From Dioscorea cayenensis subsp. rotundata (lineage: Eukaryota > Streptophyta > Magnoliopsida > Dioscoreales > Dioscoreaceae), in assembly GCF_009730915.1 (NCBI RefSeq), contig NC_052478.1:13861935-13925934 (forward strand): 64,000 bases of DNA, given 5' to 3'. The position numbers were made by a program, and so were the translations under genes. Each line of letters begins with the position of its first letter. Positions within the stretch are counted from its first letter, which is position 1. The notes under the pieces were generated by a model, which did not search any database, was not told the DNA's origin, and saw only the letters and a program-made list of their open reading frames with translations. Positions 35,833 to 47,794 of the stretch are shown here, piece after piece.

Positions 35833-37088
35833 TCATGGATAATATTTTTTCAAAAAACGTGCATTGATGGGTGGCATAGGTCTCCTTCCATCGGTGTCAA
35901 CTAGCTGATAAGCTCCACCTTGGTAGACAACCTCTATGATGTACGGGCCTTCCCAATTTGACTTGAACTTGCCCCCAGCATGCTTGTTGGTGATGATCGG
36001 TCTTCTTAACACCCATACCATCTCCCCTTTCTCGAAAGTTTGAATGCGAGCCATCTTATTGTAAGCTCGAGCCATCCTTGCTTTGTAGACTTCAAGATTC
36101 TGTTGGGTTTCTAACCTTCTTTCATCCAAAGCATCAAGTTCATCCAAACGCAAGCGACTCTATCTTCATTTGTGAGTTCATTTTGTAAAGCAATCCTTAG
36201 AAATCTGAACTTCAAGTGGCAGGATAGCTTCTATACCAAAAACCAATGAGTATGGTGTTGATTGAGTTGGTGTTCGATATGTTGTCCGGTATGCCCATAA
36301 AACTTCAGGAAGCCTTTCGTGCCAATCCCTTTGACTTTTCGAAACTGCTTTCTTCAACAATTTGGATAATGTTTTATTGAATGCTTCTGCAAGACCATTT
36401 TCTCTAGCATTATAGATAGAGGAATACCTCCAATCTATTTTATGATGCTGAGCAAACCTTCTAACCTTGAAACTTTTGAATGCTCGCCTGTTGTCAGAGA
36501 TGATCCTTCGAGGTGTTCCAAATTTATATAGCACATGGTCTTTGAAGAATTTGATGATATTCTCCGCCTTTACTTCCTTTAAAGGAACGGCTTCCGCCCA
36601 TCGTGAAAAATAATCAGTGGCAGCTAATATAAAGCGATACCCTCTTGACGATGGAGGCTCAATAGGGCCTATCACATCAGTCCCCCACATCTCGAAAGGC
36701 CATGAAGAGATTGTAGGGTGTAAAGGATTGGGATGTTGATGGATGAAATCCCCATGAGCTTGGCACAATTTACACCATCTTGCATATTGTAGGCAATCTT
36801 TAATCATGCTTAGCCATAGTATCCAATATGCTTGATCTTCAAACGCATCTTCGGTCCTGACTGGTGAGCTCTACAAATACCAGAATGGACTTCATGCATA
36901 ACTTCTTCAGACTCCTTCGAGAGACATCTTAGCAGGAGTTGATCATATGATCTTCGATAGAGAACATCATTAACAAGGGTAAACCTCATCGCCCTTTTCT
37001 TTAATTGCGTAGCTCGAGACTTTTCATCTGGGAGTTTGCCATACTTCAAGTATTTAATGAAAGGCTCTCTCCAATCATCTTCAGCCAT
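35833..37088 (-). CDS. Tat element integrase
   Basis: Three successive open pieces. 37088-36810 carries the H2C2-type zinc-binding region (HSGICRAHQSGPKM, continuing with the CKLC motif at the start of the next piece). 36807-36178 is the catalytic core, with GTDVIGPIEPPSSRGY, IISDNRRAFKSF and ARENGLAEAFNKTL supplying the D-D-E residues. 36153-35833 is the C-terminal part with FEKGEMVWVLRRP and NWEGPYIIEVVYQGGAYQL. Single-base breaks separate the pieces near 36808 and 36165. No chromodomain is seen, as expected for Tat-type elements. It integrates the cDNA into the genome. Confidence 0.88.
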
Positions 37089-37960
37089 TGTCAGAACTTT
37101 TTTCTTTTCTGAGCTTCTTGTTGTCTAATTCTTTATCAAAGCATGAACTCAATACTCGCCTGTTTCGAATGGTAACTTGGATCTCCTCTTGATCTGGATC
37201 AACCAACTCTTTTGCCAATTTGGCTAAACTATCTGCTTTTCCATTAATCGACCTGGAAACTCTCTCCAGCTTAACATCAGGAATTTGCTTCAATAGTTCA
37301 ATAACTCTCTGATGATACTGAAAGAGTTCTTGCTTATGAGTCTTGAAACTTCCTTCAACTTGATTTATAATGAGTTGTGAATTGCCATATATATGCAAGC
37401 TTTGAACCCCCCATATTAACTGCTAGCTCCAATCCAACAATAAGAGTTTTATATTCTGCTTCATTGTTAGTACATGGCTTCGACAAAGAAAGAGAGTATT
37501 TTAGGATCCCACCATCAGGAGAAATGAAGATAAGTCCAATAACAGCTCTATCTTGAGGAATTTTGGGTCTAATCGCTGGTTGTATCGAAGAAGCTTCATC
37601 GAAGTACATCTGCCAACATTGTTTTCCCTCTTTAATTGCCAAAGTCTCTTCATCAGGGAGATCACATCTCAAGGGAGATTTATCAGGCAAAGGATGCACC
37701 GCAAGAAAATCTGCCAATGCTTGACCTTTGATTGCTTTTTGTGGAGTATAAGTTATGTCAAACTCCATGAGTATCAATGCCCATTTCGCTAATCTTCCAA
37801 TAAGTAGTGGTCTGGTCATTAAGTACTTGAGTGGGTCTATTCTTGAGATAAGAATAACTTTATGTGAGAGTAAATAATGCCGAAGCTTCTTTACTGCAAA
37901 CACCAAGGAGAGACAGTGCTTCTCTATTGGTGTATATTTGTTTTCAGCACCCACCAACAT
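37081..37960 (-). CDS. Tat element RNase H and second RNase H-like domain
   Basis: The first part (37960-37690) ends the RT-linked RNase H, with ENKYTPIEKHCLSLVFAVKK, LSHKVILISR, PLKYLMTRPLLIGRLAKW and QALADFLAVHPLPD. The second (about 37615-37081) is an RNase H of another type, with MYFDEASS, AVIGLIFISPDGGILKYSLS, PCTNNEAEYKTLIVGLELA, then in a shifted frame IYGNSQLIINQVEGSF and INGKADSLAKLA. Such a second RNase H after the first is a mark of the Tat lineage. A frame break lies near 37400. Confidence 0.85.
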
Positions 37961-38005
37961 TCTACTAAGGTAGTATAGGGCATTCTCCTTCCCTTCTTCA
38001 TTCTC

Positions 38006-39598
38006 TTAGGCTAGTAGAGCTCCAAGGGATCCATCTAAGGCTGTTGTGTATAAGATCAATGGCTTTCCTGCAATTAGTGCTGCTAACACTAGGGGATTCA
38101 GTAAGTAGCGCTTGATTTCTTCAAAAGCAGTTTGGCATTCATTGCCCCACTTAAAAGGAGCATCCTTTTTCACCAACTTTGAGAATGGCTTACACCTGCC
38201 TGAAAGATTGGCAATGAACCTTCGAATGTATGCAAGATACCCTTGAAAGGACCTTAGCTGCTTCAATGTCTTTGGAGGTGGCATTTCTATGATTGCCTTA
38301 ATTTTGGAGGGATCAATCTCTATTCCTCGGTGCCTCACGATGAATCCAAGGAATTTTCCAGACAATACCCCAAATGCACATTTCATAGGGTTCATCTTCA
38401 AGTTATATTTTCTAATTCGATCAAACACCGTTCTCAAGTCATTGAGGTGTCGATCTCTTGATTGTGTCTTCACCACCAAATCGTCTACATAGCACTCCAC
38501 GACCTGGTGAATCAAATCATCAAAAATTTTTGTCATGGCTCTTTGATATGCTGCCCCTGTATTCTTTAGTCCAAACGGCATAACTTTGTAGCAGTAAATG
38601 CCTATTGGTGTCCGGAACGCAGTATGCTTTTCATCCTCTGGGTCCATCTTGATTTGGTTGTACCCAGAGAAACCATCCATGAAAGAAAACGTCTCATAAG
38701 AGGAAGTGTTATCAATCATGATCTCCATAACAGGTAGTGGAAAATCATCTTTGGGACATGCTTTGTTGAAGTCCCTGAAGTCCACACATATTCTGATTTG
38801 CCCATTCTTCTTCTTGACAGGCACTATGTTGGCAATCCAATTAGGGTACTTTTCCTCCCTTATGAAACCAGCTTCAATTAGTTTCTTGGTTTCTTCAATG
38901 ACGCTCTCCTCCAGATCAAACTTCATCTTTCTTAGTTCTTGTTTTACTGGTGGAAAATTTGGGTCAATGGCGAGCTTATGCACTGCTACTTCTCTGTCAA
39001 GCCCTGGCATCTCCTTATAGCTCCATGCGAAACAGTCAATATACTCCACAAGAATGCTTTGAATAGCTTCTTTCTCTTCTTGAGCTAATTGTGCACTAAA
39101 GAAAGTGGGTTTAGGATTGTCCTCACTTCCCAAGTTGATTTCTACCAACTCATCAATTGTAGCTTGCCCTCCATCTTCAAGCTCAGGGGGCGCATCCTTC
39201 AATTTTATATCTTTTACGAAGTGATCATTTGATACTTCTTCAGCTGGATCTTCATCTCTTGTACCCGACCCTTCAATAGCTGACACCATGCGACATTCAC
39301 ATACTTGCTCATCTTGAAACCCAAGACCCCTCTTGCTCAAGCCTTGGCCTTGCATAGCAATTTTGAAAGGATGCCAAAGCCTCTCAAAGAGAATATGCCT
39401 GTCTGTTGAATGCTTCAAACTAACTCCAGCTTGTTTTATCAACTTTCTTACCTTAGGAGGATAGTAGTTTGGAATCCTCAAAGGCCAAGGTTCTTCATCT
39501 TCTATCAGATTGCTCATCAAAATATCTTCATCATCAGATTTATTGGGATTAGACTTGTAGAAAAGAATCCCTCTCCTCTTGATGGCGAGAAGGTACAT
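38006..39598 (-). CDS. Tat element reverse transcriptase
   Basis: A 530-residue open frame. An upstream linker holds a glycine-rich G-patch-like stretch (GQGLSKRGLGF, about residues 79-89). RT motifs follow: VKKKNGQIRICVDFRDFNKA, DGFSGYNQIKM, TAFRTPIGIYCYKVMPFGLK, the catalytic YVDD (ECYVDDLVVKTQ) and FLGFIVRHRGIEIDPSKI. The RNase H start comes at the end (ILYTTALDGSLGALLA). The frame is unbroken through all RT motifs. A stop at 38008 separates it from the RNase H piece. Confidence 0.92.
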   Translation of the reverse strand: MYLLAIKRRGILFYKSNPNKSDDEDILMSNLIEDEEPWPLRIPNYYPPKVRKLIKQAGVSLKHSTDRHILFERLWHPFKIAMQGQGLSKRGLGFQDEQVCECRMVSAIEGSGTRDEDPAEEVSNDHFVKDIKLKDAPPELEDGGQATIDELVEINLGSEDNPKPTFFSAQLAQEEKEAIQSILVEYIDCFAWSYKEMPGLDREVAVHKLAIDPNFPPVKQELRKMKFDLEESVIEETKKLIEAGFIREEKYPNWIANIVPVKKKNGQIRICVDFRDFNKACPKDDFPLPVMEIMIDNTSSYETFSFMDGFSGYNQIKMDPEDEKHTAFRTPIGIYCYKVMPFGLKNTGAAYQRAMTKIFDDLIHQVVECYVDDLVVKTQSRDRHLNDLRTVFDRIRKYNLKMNPMKCAFGVLSGKFLGFIVRHRGIEIDPSKIKAIIEMPPPKTLKQLRSFQGYLAYIRRFIANLSGRCKPFSKLVKKDAPFKWGNECQTAFEEIKRYLLNPLVLAALIAGKPLILYTTALDGSLGALLA

Positions 39599-42540
39599 AG
39601 AAGGTGATGAGCCGTTCTACCGAGTTAACATGCAACTCATCCAGAGCTTTGTAAAGGCCCTCCGGTATTCTCGTAACATGAAGAGAGCTTTCAACCGGAA
39701 ATTCATCATCGTCTTCTTCTTTTTTAATTGGTAGGAATGAAATTTCTTCTCCGTCAGAACCATCACTTCCAAAATGCCGGCTTCTCTTGTGACGACAAGC
39801 AGTTGAGTGAGCGATTTGTGTGTCTTCATGATCTTTTTCTTCTTCGGAAGACTCTATGTCACTTCCAAAGTGTGGTTTCAAAGGCAGAAATGAAACCTTC
39901 TTCTGAGTGAGCTTGGTAGTTTTAGTAACTTTCATGAGAGCATCATCTTTCGCTGCAGAAAACTTGCCCCCTTTTGGTGTATCCACAAAATACCTTGCAT
40001 CCTCATAGTTGATTTCATGCACACCAAATGGTTGAATCTCCCCATCTATGCGGTATACATTATCATCCTTCATATACTTCAAACATTGATGCAAAGTGGA
40101 AGGAACCACATAATTTCCGTGTAGCCACGGTTTTCCCAACAATGCTCTATACGAAGCATCAGTGTTGATAACATGAAACTTCACATCTGATATCAGCTTC
40201 CCAATCTTAAAAGGGAGAGTAATTGACCCAAGGGTTTTTTGACTATGCTGGTTAAAACCTTTGACAACAATCTTTTCAGCTGATAGGTGATATGTTGACA
40301 CGCGTCCGAATATGCGTGTAAACCGCAAGTGCACGGGTGTCGAAGTAATAATTACCCCGGTCAGTGGGTAGTCGAATCCACAGTGAACAGGGCTACTAGT
40401 ACTAACTTCTTCTCTGCTTTCTAACCTAATAATAAATGGAAAGGTGTGGTGATCTAATGTGCGAAGAAATGAATACCGGAGACAAATATGCAAGGGTTAA
40501 ATGGATGGAGATCTCAATCAGTAAAAGTGGGGTATTCGGGCAATGCTCACCCTAGGATTCAGGTATTAGGTACCGAATAAGCAAAGTGTTTCTATGATGA
40601 GTAAGTTAAGTCGCGGAAATCCAAATATAATCGGATCCGGCCTCCCGATCACCGATACTAGTCCCCTACGAGGTCCCGGTGGAGAAATCGCTCAATCTCA
40701 ACACCTCACACCACATATGACTGCTAAGCACTCTAGGGATTTCAAGAGTTGTATCCGATTCCTAAAGATTGATCCAACCCTAATTCCCGGTGAAGGATCC
40801 TAACCCCCTACAAGGTCCCGGCGGAGAAATCTCTCAATCTCACGCCTCACACCAAATATGGTTGCATAGAGCTTAAGGAACGGAGATAGAATACACTCAA
40901 TCGGAAGGGAGAGGGGACACTCCACTATCTCATGACTCACCCTCTCAACCCTCTTTAACCTTGAAGTTCTAACTCTAATGGAGACCTGTCTCACATCAAA
41001 GTAACAAATCATGCAAATCCAATCAACCACAAGGATTAATTAAACAAGCAAGCAATGAGAATACAAGATTAAAAACTTAATCAAACTCGGATTAAATAGA
41101 AACACTAAGCAAATCCACAAAAAGATGAGAATCCTAGGGTTCACAAGCCCAAATACCCTCTAGGGTTTTAGCTCTCCATGGAGCAACATACAAAAACACA
41201 CCATCAATGAATGAAAGTACATTAAAAACCATAGAAATAAACCCCCTTATATATGAGTCGATGGCCTTGATGGAGAGCTTCGACGTCTTGAAGGACCCAC
41301 TCCGAGCTAGGTTCACCGGTGGCTTCCTTGATGCTATGACGGAGGAGGAATCAATCAAAGTTGGTGACGAGCGCCTCCAAAAGCCGCAAAGACCTTCTCT
41401 CCAAACCCTAGCCGTCTCACCCCTCAAGAGCCGCACAAAAGATGATAAAGAATAGGGCAAAACGGCTATTTATAGTCCTTAGATCGCGTCTATCACGTGC
41501 CCTCACGCGCCCGTGTGGATTTTCCACGCGCCCGCGTGGGCTGCAAGAATTTCCACGCGGGCGCGCGGAATTTCCACGCGGCCGCGTGAACAGTAATTTT
41601 ACTACAGTACTGCTACAGTGAAGTTGCTATAGTAAGATTTCTACAGTACTTTTCACGAAACGCGGTCCAAACACTCTTCTCTTGAGCCCACATGTCCGGG
41701 CACACGTCCATGTGGTAGGCTATAAAACTTTTCTTCATCGACGTATCTTTGAGAGGTCTTGCAATCTTCACAAAGAGAAGGAATATGAAGATGTGGCTGC
41801 CTTTGTGCCCTTCCAAATAGTGAATTGACTTGAATCTTCTTGGAAGTTGGCACACATCTCCACGTTTATAAACTGCTCTCGTGTCTTGGTCCTTGAATTA
41901 AACAAGAACTCCCAACATTGTGTCTTTATAGCCTATCTTTGCTTCCTTTTTACTCTTCAAGGCATTCACAACCTATATGCATAAAAGAACACCAAATACA
42001 CAATATGAGACATAAACCACAGTAAAAATGATGCTCAATGCATATAAAACATATATAAAAATATGTCTACTCAAGCACTTATCATATGTCTCCAACGCCA
42101 GGGCATGCAAAGTCTTTAATGTCATCAGATTTACTGATGAGTCTGGATTAATGAGGATTCAATTAACCCTTGTCCCATCACATGACCCAGTAATATATAA
42201 GGGTCTATTATGCTTCCTTGTCCCCAACAACAAGTCCTTCTCTCAGAAATTAATTGCCGGAGAACCAAATACGTAGAGAGCTTCTGTCATATGAGCTTCA
42301 GCAAAATAAGCTTGATACTCTTCTGGGTTTTGTAAGACATGGATCAATGTGTCTCTGAGCTCCTGTGACATCATCAACACGTCAAAAACACTTAGTTGAG
42401 CTGGAATCTTCTTCAAGTGGGCAGTAATATTATAATCTTGTGTCTTCTAAGTAGAAGTTTTGCGTGGTTGCACAATGTCTTCATTTACGTCAATCACCTT
42501 CTCTTTCCCTTTATCTTTAGTGACACGTGCTTGCTCAAGA
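39549..42540 (-). pseudogene. Tat element protease region, split by a solo LTR
   Basis: Before the insertion, minus-strand pieces near 42540-42085 read QDYNITAHLKKIPAQLSVF, FAEAHMTEA and GTRKHNRPLYITGSCDGTRV, then INPDSSVNLMTLKTLHALAL, the aspartic-protease active-site region with DPGS changed to NPDS. After the insertion (40290-39549) come AEKIVVKGFNQ, GSITLPFKIGKLISDVKFHV and YRALLGKPWLHGNYVVPSTL. This is the standard protease segment of Tat elements. The N-for-D change, in-frame stops and the inserted LTR would destroy function. Confidence 0.8.
40296..42084 (-). repeat. Solo LTR, copy D, TSD TATGT
   Basis: On the minus strand it starts TGATAAGTGCTTG at 42084 and ends GCGTGTCA at 40296. 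TATGT flanks both sides (40291-40295 and 42085-42089). It is a complete 1789-bp LTR without a body. It has strong GC-rich palindromic motifs CCACGCGCCCGCGTGG, CCACGCGGGCGCGCGG and CCACGCGGCCGCGTG at 41515-41590. It breaks the protease region of the Tat element, so it arrived later. Confidence 0.92.
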
Positions 42541-42545
42541 AGCTT

Positions 42546-43890
42546 TCACACGTTATTAATCATTCGAGGCTCTTCTTCCTCATCTTGGCGGGTGCACCTA
42601 TTATCATGCCTTTCTTTGATTGTCAAGGCATAACATATACCTGACATCTTAAAATACTCCTCAGGTAGGTTTATGACACCTGACTTGAGTACTTTATGTA
42701 ACCAGCTCTCGAAACCATTACAATCTTCCAGTGCATGCCCTATCAAATGATGAAAAGGACAATACTCAGGATAATTTTTCATATTTGTTGTAGCATCCCT
42801 TCTCTTCTTTAGAAGCAATACCCCTTCCTCCACCGCCTTCTGAAACAATTCTTGAATTTTGTCTCTTCTTATGGACAAGTTCCCATCTCTTGCATTACTT
42901 AGACGATGAGGTGTTCTTCCTTCCTCCATGTCAACTCTTTGATCTTCACTATGTTGAGGATGTGTCTCCTCTTGACAAAAAAAAAAATTCACAGGGGCTA
43001 TGATCCCAAACTCATTCCAAGGGGCATCACTATCTGGAAAATGTGGCTTTCGATGAGTGAGGTCATATGTCACCTCTTTGATGAAGGATGGAATCTCTTC
43101 ATATGGCATCACCTTTATAAGTATTTTATATTTAGGTGCTCTTCTTGATTTCTCCTTTGGATAATGCTGGTTTGCTTGATAAGATTGTGTTGAAGCTTCC
43201 TACAACCTCGCATTCGCTATTTGAACCCTTTCCTTAAAAGATTGTTTCTTTTTCTGCTTTTTACTCACATATGGTCTCCCACATCGATCATATAACTGCT
43301 CAGGTACAGAATCATCCTCATCTGGATAGCAAAGCTCAAGTTCATCTTCATCATCAACATCATCCCATGCTTCTTCTTCACATATGGTAATAACTCGACA
43401 AGTCTCAACCATGGGCTCTTCATCTTGAGACTCGTCCAAGTCTGAGAGTAGCTCCTTAACCTCATCAGGGAAATAATCACCTAATGTAATTATGGCTCTC
43501 TACTTTTGTTGATAATCTTCCAAGGAGTCAATATATTCCTCAATAATTGACTTCTTATAATGGAATTCAGCAGGTCTCACTTGCTTTTGTTTCTTTTTCT
43601 TGTTCTTGATCTTTTTATTCTTCTTAGCTTTTTGCTTGGGCTTCTCATCGGGTTCTTGAGCTCTCCGCCACTTGATACCAGGAAGCTCTCCTAACTTCTT
43701 TAACATTTTTCTTGATTTCTTTGAGATGAAAATTTCCCATAAGCCTTCCGGAACTCCAAGAGGAGCAGGCTCCTTGGGAACTTGAAATTCTCCTTCAGCT
43801 TGCATGCCTTCTGATATGCCTCCTGCATCTTGCCCCCACAAAGTTTCTTCTTGTAGTGCAACTGACACATAGTTGGTGTGCTCTGTTGGT
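42546..43890 (-). pseudogene. Tat element gag C-terminal/linker region
   Basis: Minus-strand frames include YLTQPTEHTNYVSVALQEET and GVPEGLWEIFISKKSRKML (43910-43500), an acidic stretch (43439-43300), and 43112-42546 with RRDKIQELFQKAVEEGVLLL and YCPFHHLIGHALEDCNGFES, then GVINLPEEYF. The C-x-H-H-x-x-x-x-H-x-x-x-x-C pattern is the zinc-knuckle-like segment of Tat gag-protease linkers. The frame is broken at several points. Confidence 0.7.
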
Positions 43891-43892
43891 TG

Positions 43893-46800
43893 TGTTAGGT
43901 AATATCGCAAAAATCAAATAACATTAAAAGGGCATGCGGAAGCAATAATATATTTGCGATATATATTCTAATTATTTTAATGAGCACCGTAATTTAATTA
44001 AAAAGGCCTAGAAAATTACCTCTTAATGATTTTCTTTCTTTTGATGCGTTGAACTTATCTCTCGGATTGTCGTAGATCTCCTAGCGCCGAATGAAAGTTC
44101 CACGCCTCTAGATCACACGCCGGAATTAAGAGACAATCTCCTCTTCTTCTCCAAATAGCGGCTAGGGTTAGAGAGGAAGAGAGAGCTAGGGGATTTTCTC
44201 ACTAGAGAATTAATTGAGTTAAATCTATAATTGGAGAGGAGTCATATTTATAGAAACTTCATAAAACATGATAAACATTATTCAATTATGAGTTTTATTC
44301 GAAATATGAACCTTCATAATATGATAAACATCATTCAATTATGAAGTTCTATTCTAAATATGAACCTTCATAATATGATAAACATTACCATAGAAGTTCT
44401 ATTAGAAATATGAGTCATAATCTAACTAAAATCACTTTTATCTTTGAGTCCTCATAATTTTGATTATCCATTCGACTCCATCGAATTTAAATCAAAATTT
44501 AAACTTAAGATAAAAACCCTAGACTAATTTACAATTTCACTCATCCCATGAAGTAAAATTATAAATTGACAATTTTACCCATGTACTCAAAACGAGACTG
44601 ATTCTTTATCCCTTTAAGCGTGACTCCCTAGGTTCATTCCGATTGGCAATGGGAGGATACCAAAGGACGTGGGTGACACCTAGCCAGCCCCGTGGCCCCA
44701 TGTAGTAGCCCAATTGAACACGAATGAATAGATCATTACGAACCTTTCCGATTATGATTACCATATGTGTATAAACCTTTCGTTCTTGTATCCCAACCGA
44801 GTGAGAGCCATGGTAATTGTCAAACTCACTGAACTCGATCACATGCAAATAACTATAGTAGGGTGAGATTACCAAACTACCCTTTGTGTCCCACACGATT
44901 AGTTTGACTGCCTTGACCAAGGTCTTCTAATCTCACATACTTATAGTCGCATAGGATACTGACCCGTTTACTTCCGAGAGAACGAATTCCTTTTTGGTGA
45001 TCACTCACAACTGCTACCTGCCCGACATAGTCGCACTTCGAGGTCGGTCCTACCAAAAGGTGAACTGAGCCTAACAACTCTAGTAACAGACTAGACGTCA
45101 CAAGTACATTGTGATCATGATACCTCAGGTCTAAGGTCCACTCATATGATCATAACCAATAATCCCAATCATTGACTGTCAAAGAGTAAAACCCATGTGA
45201 TTGGATTATTGCGAGTCATGTTCGAATACACCAATTCCCAATGATGCATTTATGGCATATGCTCCCACTATTCCATAGTGTTCAACTAGCACTCTTTGTC
45301 AAAGTGTATGTCATACAAATCCTTATGAACCTTTAATGCCCAATTAAAGGTTCTCCAGTTTGCGAACTATTTAAGTGTATAAGTACCAAACCCTTCTAGT
45401 GCTTTCCTCTTTATTCCACAAAGAGTAGAAGTTTTAACTTAATACACATGGACTATGATATTCAAAACTAATTATAATGCCATCACAAGATTTATATGAA
45501 CATCAAAATAAATGCCTACTAAATAAGAATGTATAATACAAATGAAATACCTTAATACAAGTATCCTCGTTGGCATTCGAGGGCATAATCCTTCAATCTC
45601 CCACTTGTACTCAATGCCAACCAATATGGTATCTTACACCCATCTTCTCAAGATGTCGATCTAGCACGGCTTGTGATAGTGGCTTGGTGAGTGGGTCAGC
45701 TAAGTTATCTGCTGAGGCTATTTTCTGCATGGCTATGTCGCCTCTTCCAACGATCTCTCGAATGATGTGGTACCGCCGTTCAATATGTTTGGATTTGCTG
45801 TGAGACCTTGGTTCCTTGGCTTGTGCTATTGCTCCATTGTTGTCACAATAAAGTGATAATGGGAGCTTCACACTTGAACTACCCGAAGTTACGTCAAGAA
45901 CTCTTAATCCAAACGACTTCTTCGCGACCTCCGAGCGACCACATATTCGACCTCGATGGTGGAGTATGCAGTGGTGCCTTGCTTTGAACTCTTCCAGCTT
46001 ACTGCTCCACCATTAAGAGTGAATACAAACCCTGAAGTGGATTTCCGATCATCAACATCGATCGGAAGTCCGAATCGTGTAACCATCCACTCTTAACTCT
46101 CCATTTCCATAAATCAGAAGCATATCTTTAGTCCTTCTCAAGTACTTTAGAATACACTTCACAGCTATCCAATGCTTCTTCCCTGGGTTAGCCTGGAACC
46201 GACTTACAACGTTGACAGCGTACGCAATATCCGGTCTTGTACACAGCATGGCATACATCAAACTACCCACTGCAGAGGCATAGGGTATCATACTCATCTC
46301 TTTTCTTTCCTCCTCATCCTGAGGACTCATAGACTTGGAGAGATGAACTCCATGCCTCACAGGTAGAAGTCCTTTCTTAGAGTTTTCCATCCCGAATCGT
46401 TTCAAGACTTTCTCTAAGTAAAGGGCTTGGGAAAGCCCCATCTTTCTATTCACTCTATCCCGGTAGATGCGAATTCCAAGGATATATGTGGCTTCTCCCA
46501 AGTCTTTCATGGAGAATGTGCTTGAAAACCAAGATTTGACTGAAGTTAACATGCCTATATCATTCCCAATAAGCAGAATATCATCTACATACAATACCAA
46601 GAATGATATCTTGCTCCCACTAACCTTCTTATAGACACACGGTTCATCTTCATTCTTTATGAAGCCAAAAGTTTTAACAACTTCATCAAAACGAAGATTC
46701 CAACTGCGAGAGGCCTGTTTAAGTCCATAAATAGACCTATTAAGCTTACACACCTTATGAGAGTTAGCCTCAGATACAAAACCCTTGGGCTACTCCATGT

Positions 46801-46990
46801 AGATTTCCTCCTCGAAGTATCCATTTAGGAACGCAGTCTTGACATCCATCTGCCAAATCTCGTAATCTAGGTATGTGGCTATCGCAAGCAAAATTCTGAT
46901 GGATTTGATCATAGCTACTGGAGAAAAGGTTTCCTCATAGTCAGTGCCCTCCTTTACTTTATCAGTTGCAAAGGCCACATGCTTAACACC
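43893..46990 (-). mobile_element. 5'-truncated copia element inside the Tat element
   Basis: It contains an LTR (43893-45595; minus strand begins TGAAGGATTATGCCC and ends CTAACA), a polypurine tract just upstream (AAGTGGGAGAT, 45596-45606) and the copia RT-RNase H region to about 46990. gag, protease, integrase and the 5' LTR are missing. The right junction lies where Tat gag sequence (PTKVDKEKTRKPEG) passes straight into copia RT sequence (DKVKEGTDYEETFSPVA). A 5'-truncated LTR element is odd for this class; deletion after insertion is likely. Confidence 0.75.
45611..46990 (-). pseudogene. Copia reverse transcriptase-RNase H remnant
   Basis: Pieces in order: DYEETFSPVAMIKSIRILLA and EIWQMDVKTAFLNGYFEEEI (46790-46950), LNRSIYGLKQASRSWNLRF and LVLYVDDILLIGND (46550-46753), PYASAVGSLMYAMLCTRPDI (about 46225-46290), [20 protein letters not shown] (about 46000-46055), and KSKHIERRYHIIREIVGRGD with LADPLTKPLSQ (45640-45800). 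The YVDD catalytic motif and the RNase H signature are kept. Stops and frame breaks near 46780, 46086 and 45880 inactivate it. Confidence 0.88.
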
Positions 46991-47039
46991 TTCTGGTTTT
47001 CTTGTCTTTTCTTTGTCTACTTTGGTGGGTTGCATTGTA

Positions 47040-47785
47040 GATACTACCCTTGGACTAGTTCTTTCTAATTTTTTGACTTGAGAGATTAAGTCTTAGAAGG
47101 TATGAATATCGGATGAGCTGAGAAATAGAGCCATCCAATTATCAATATTCCCCACCAATAGCCCCACTGCTTGCATCTGATCAAGTGGATGCTCATACTT
47201 GATGCTCAAGTTGCGTCATCTCATCACATAATCTATGACCTTCTCATCCTTGTTCTGCATTGTGTTAGCCAAATCAGCTATAGTGATTTTATCAGTAACT
47301 CTGCCAAATCGGGCCCTAAAGGATTCCTTCATCTGTTGCCATGTCTGAATGGATTCAAGTTGTAGGTTTGTATACCATTCAAAAGCCACACCAGTTAAAC
47401 TAGCAGCAAATTGTCTTAACAACAAAGATGGGTTGTTGCTTATGTCCCCACATGCTGTTATGAAATGAGCTAAATGTTGATCAGGATTCCCTAAGCCATT
47501 AAACTGCTTGAACTTGGGAACATTGTACCCCTTAGGATAAGCCACTTGATCATGAAAGCTTGAGTAGGGCTTGTCACCATCACTTTTTAGTGTAGCACCC
47601 TTAGCTTGTTTTAATTGTGCTACAACTATCTTTTGTATTTCTTCTCGAGAAATCATTGGCTCTGGCACTGCCGATGTTCCAGCTTGTTCATGCAACCCAA
47701 GAACTTCTTCTTCATCACCTTCTTCTTCTTGGATAACTTGTACGGATGGTGCTTGCCTATGAACCCTTGAATTATCATGGAGCAT
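47040..47785 (-). pseudogene. Tat element gag core
   Basis: The minus strand gives VAYPKGYNVPKFKQFNGLGN, DQHLAHFITACGDISNNPSL, RQFAASLTGVAFEWYTNLQL and SIQTWQQMKESFRARFGR, the retrotransposon gag domain. DLISQVKKLERTSPRVVSTM follows. Stops at 47213 and near 47090 break it, and the copia junction follows. Gag would form the virus-like particle. Confidence 0.85.
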
Positions 47786-47794
47786 ATTCTGGAC

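Noticed and set aside
38289..39020. Plus-strand frames opposite the reverse transcriptase
   Set aside because: Antisense shadows of the RT gene with no domain.
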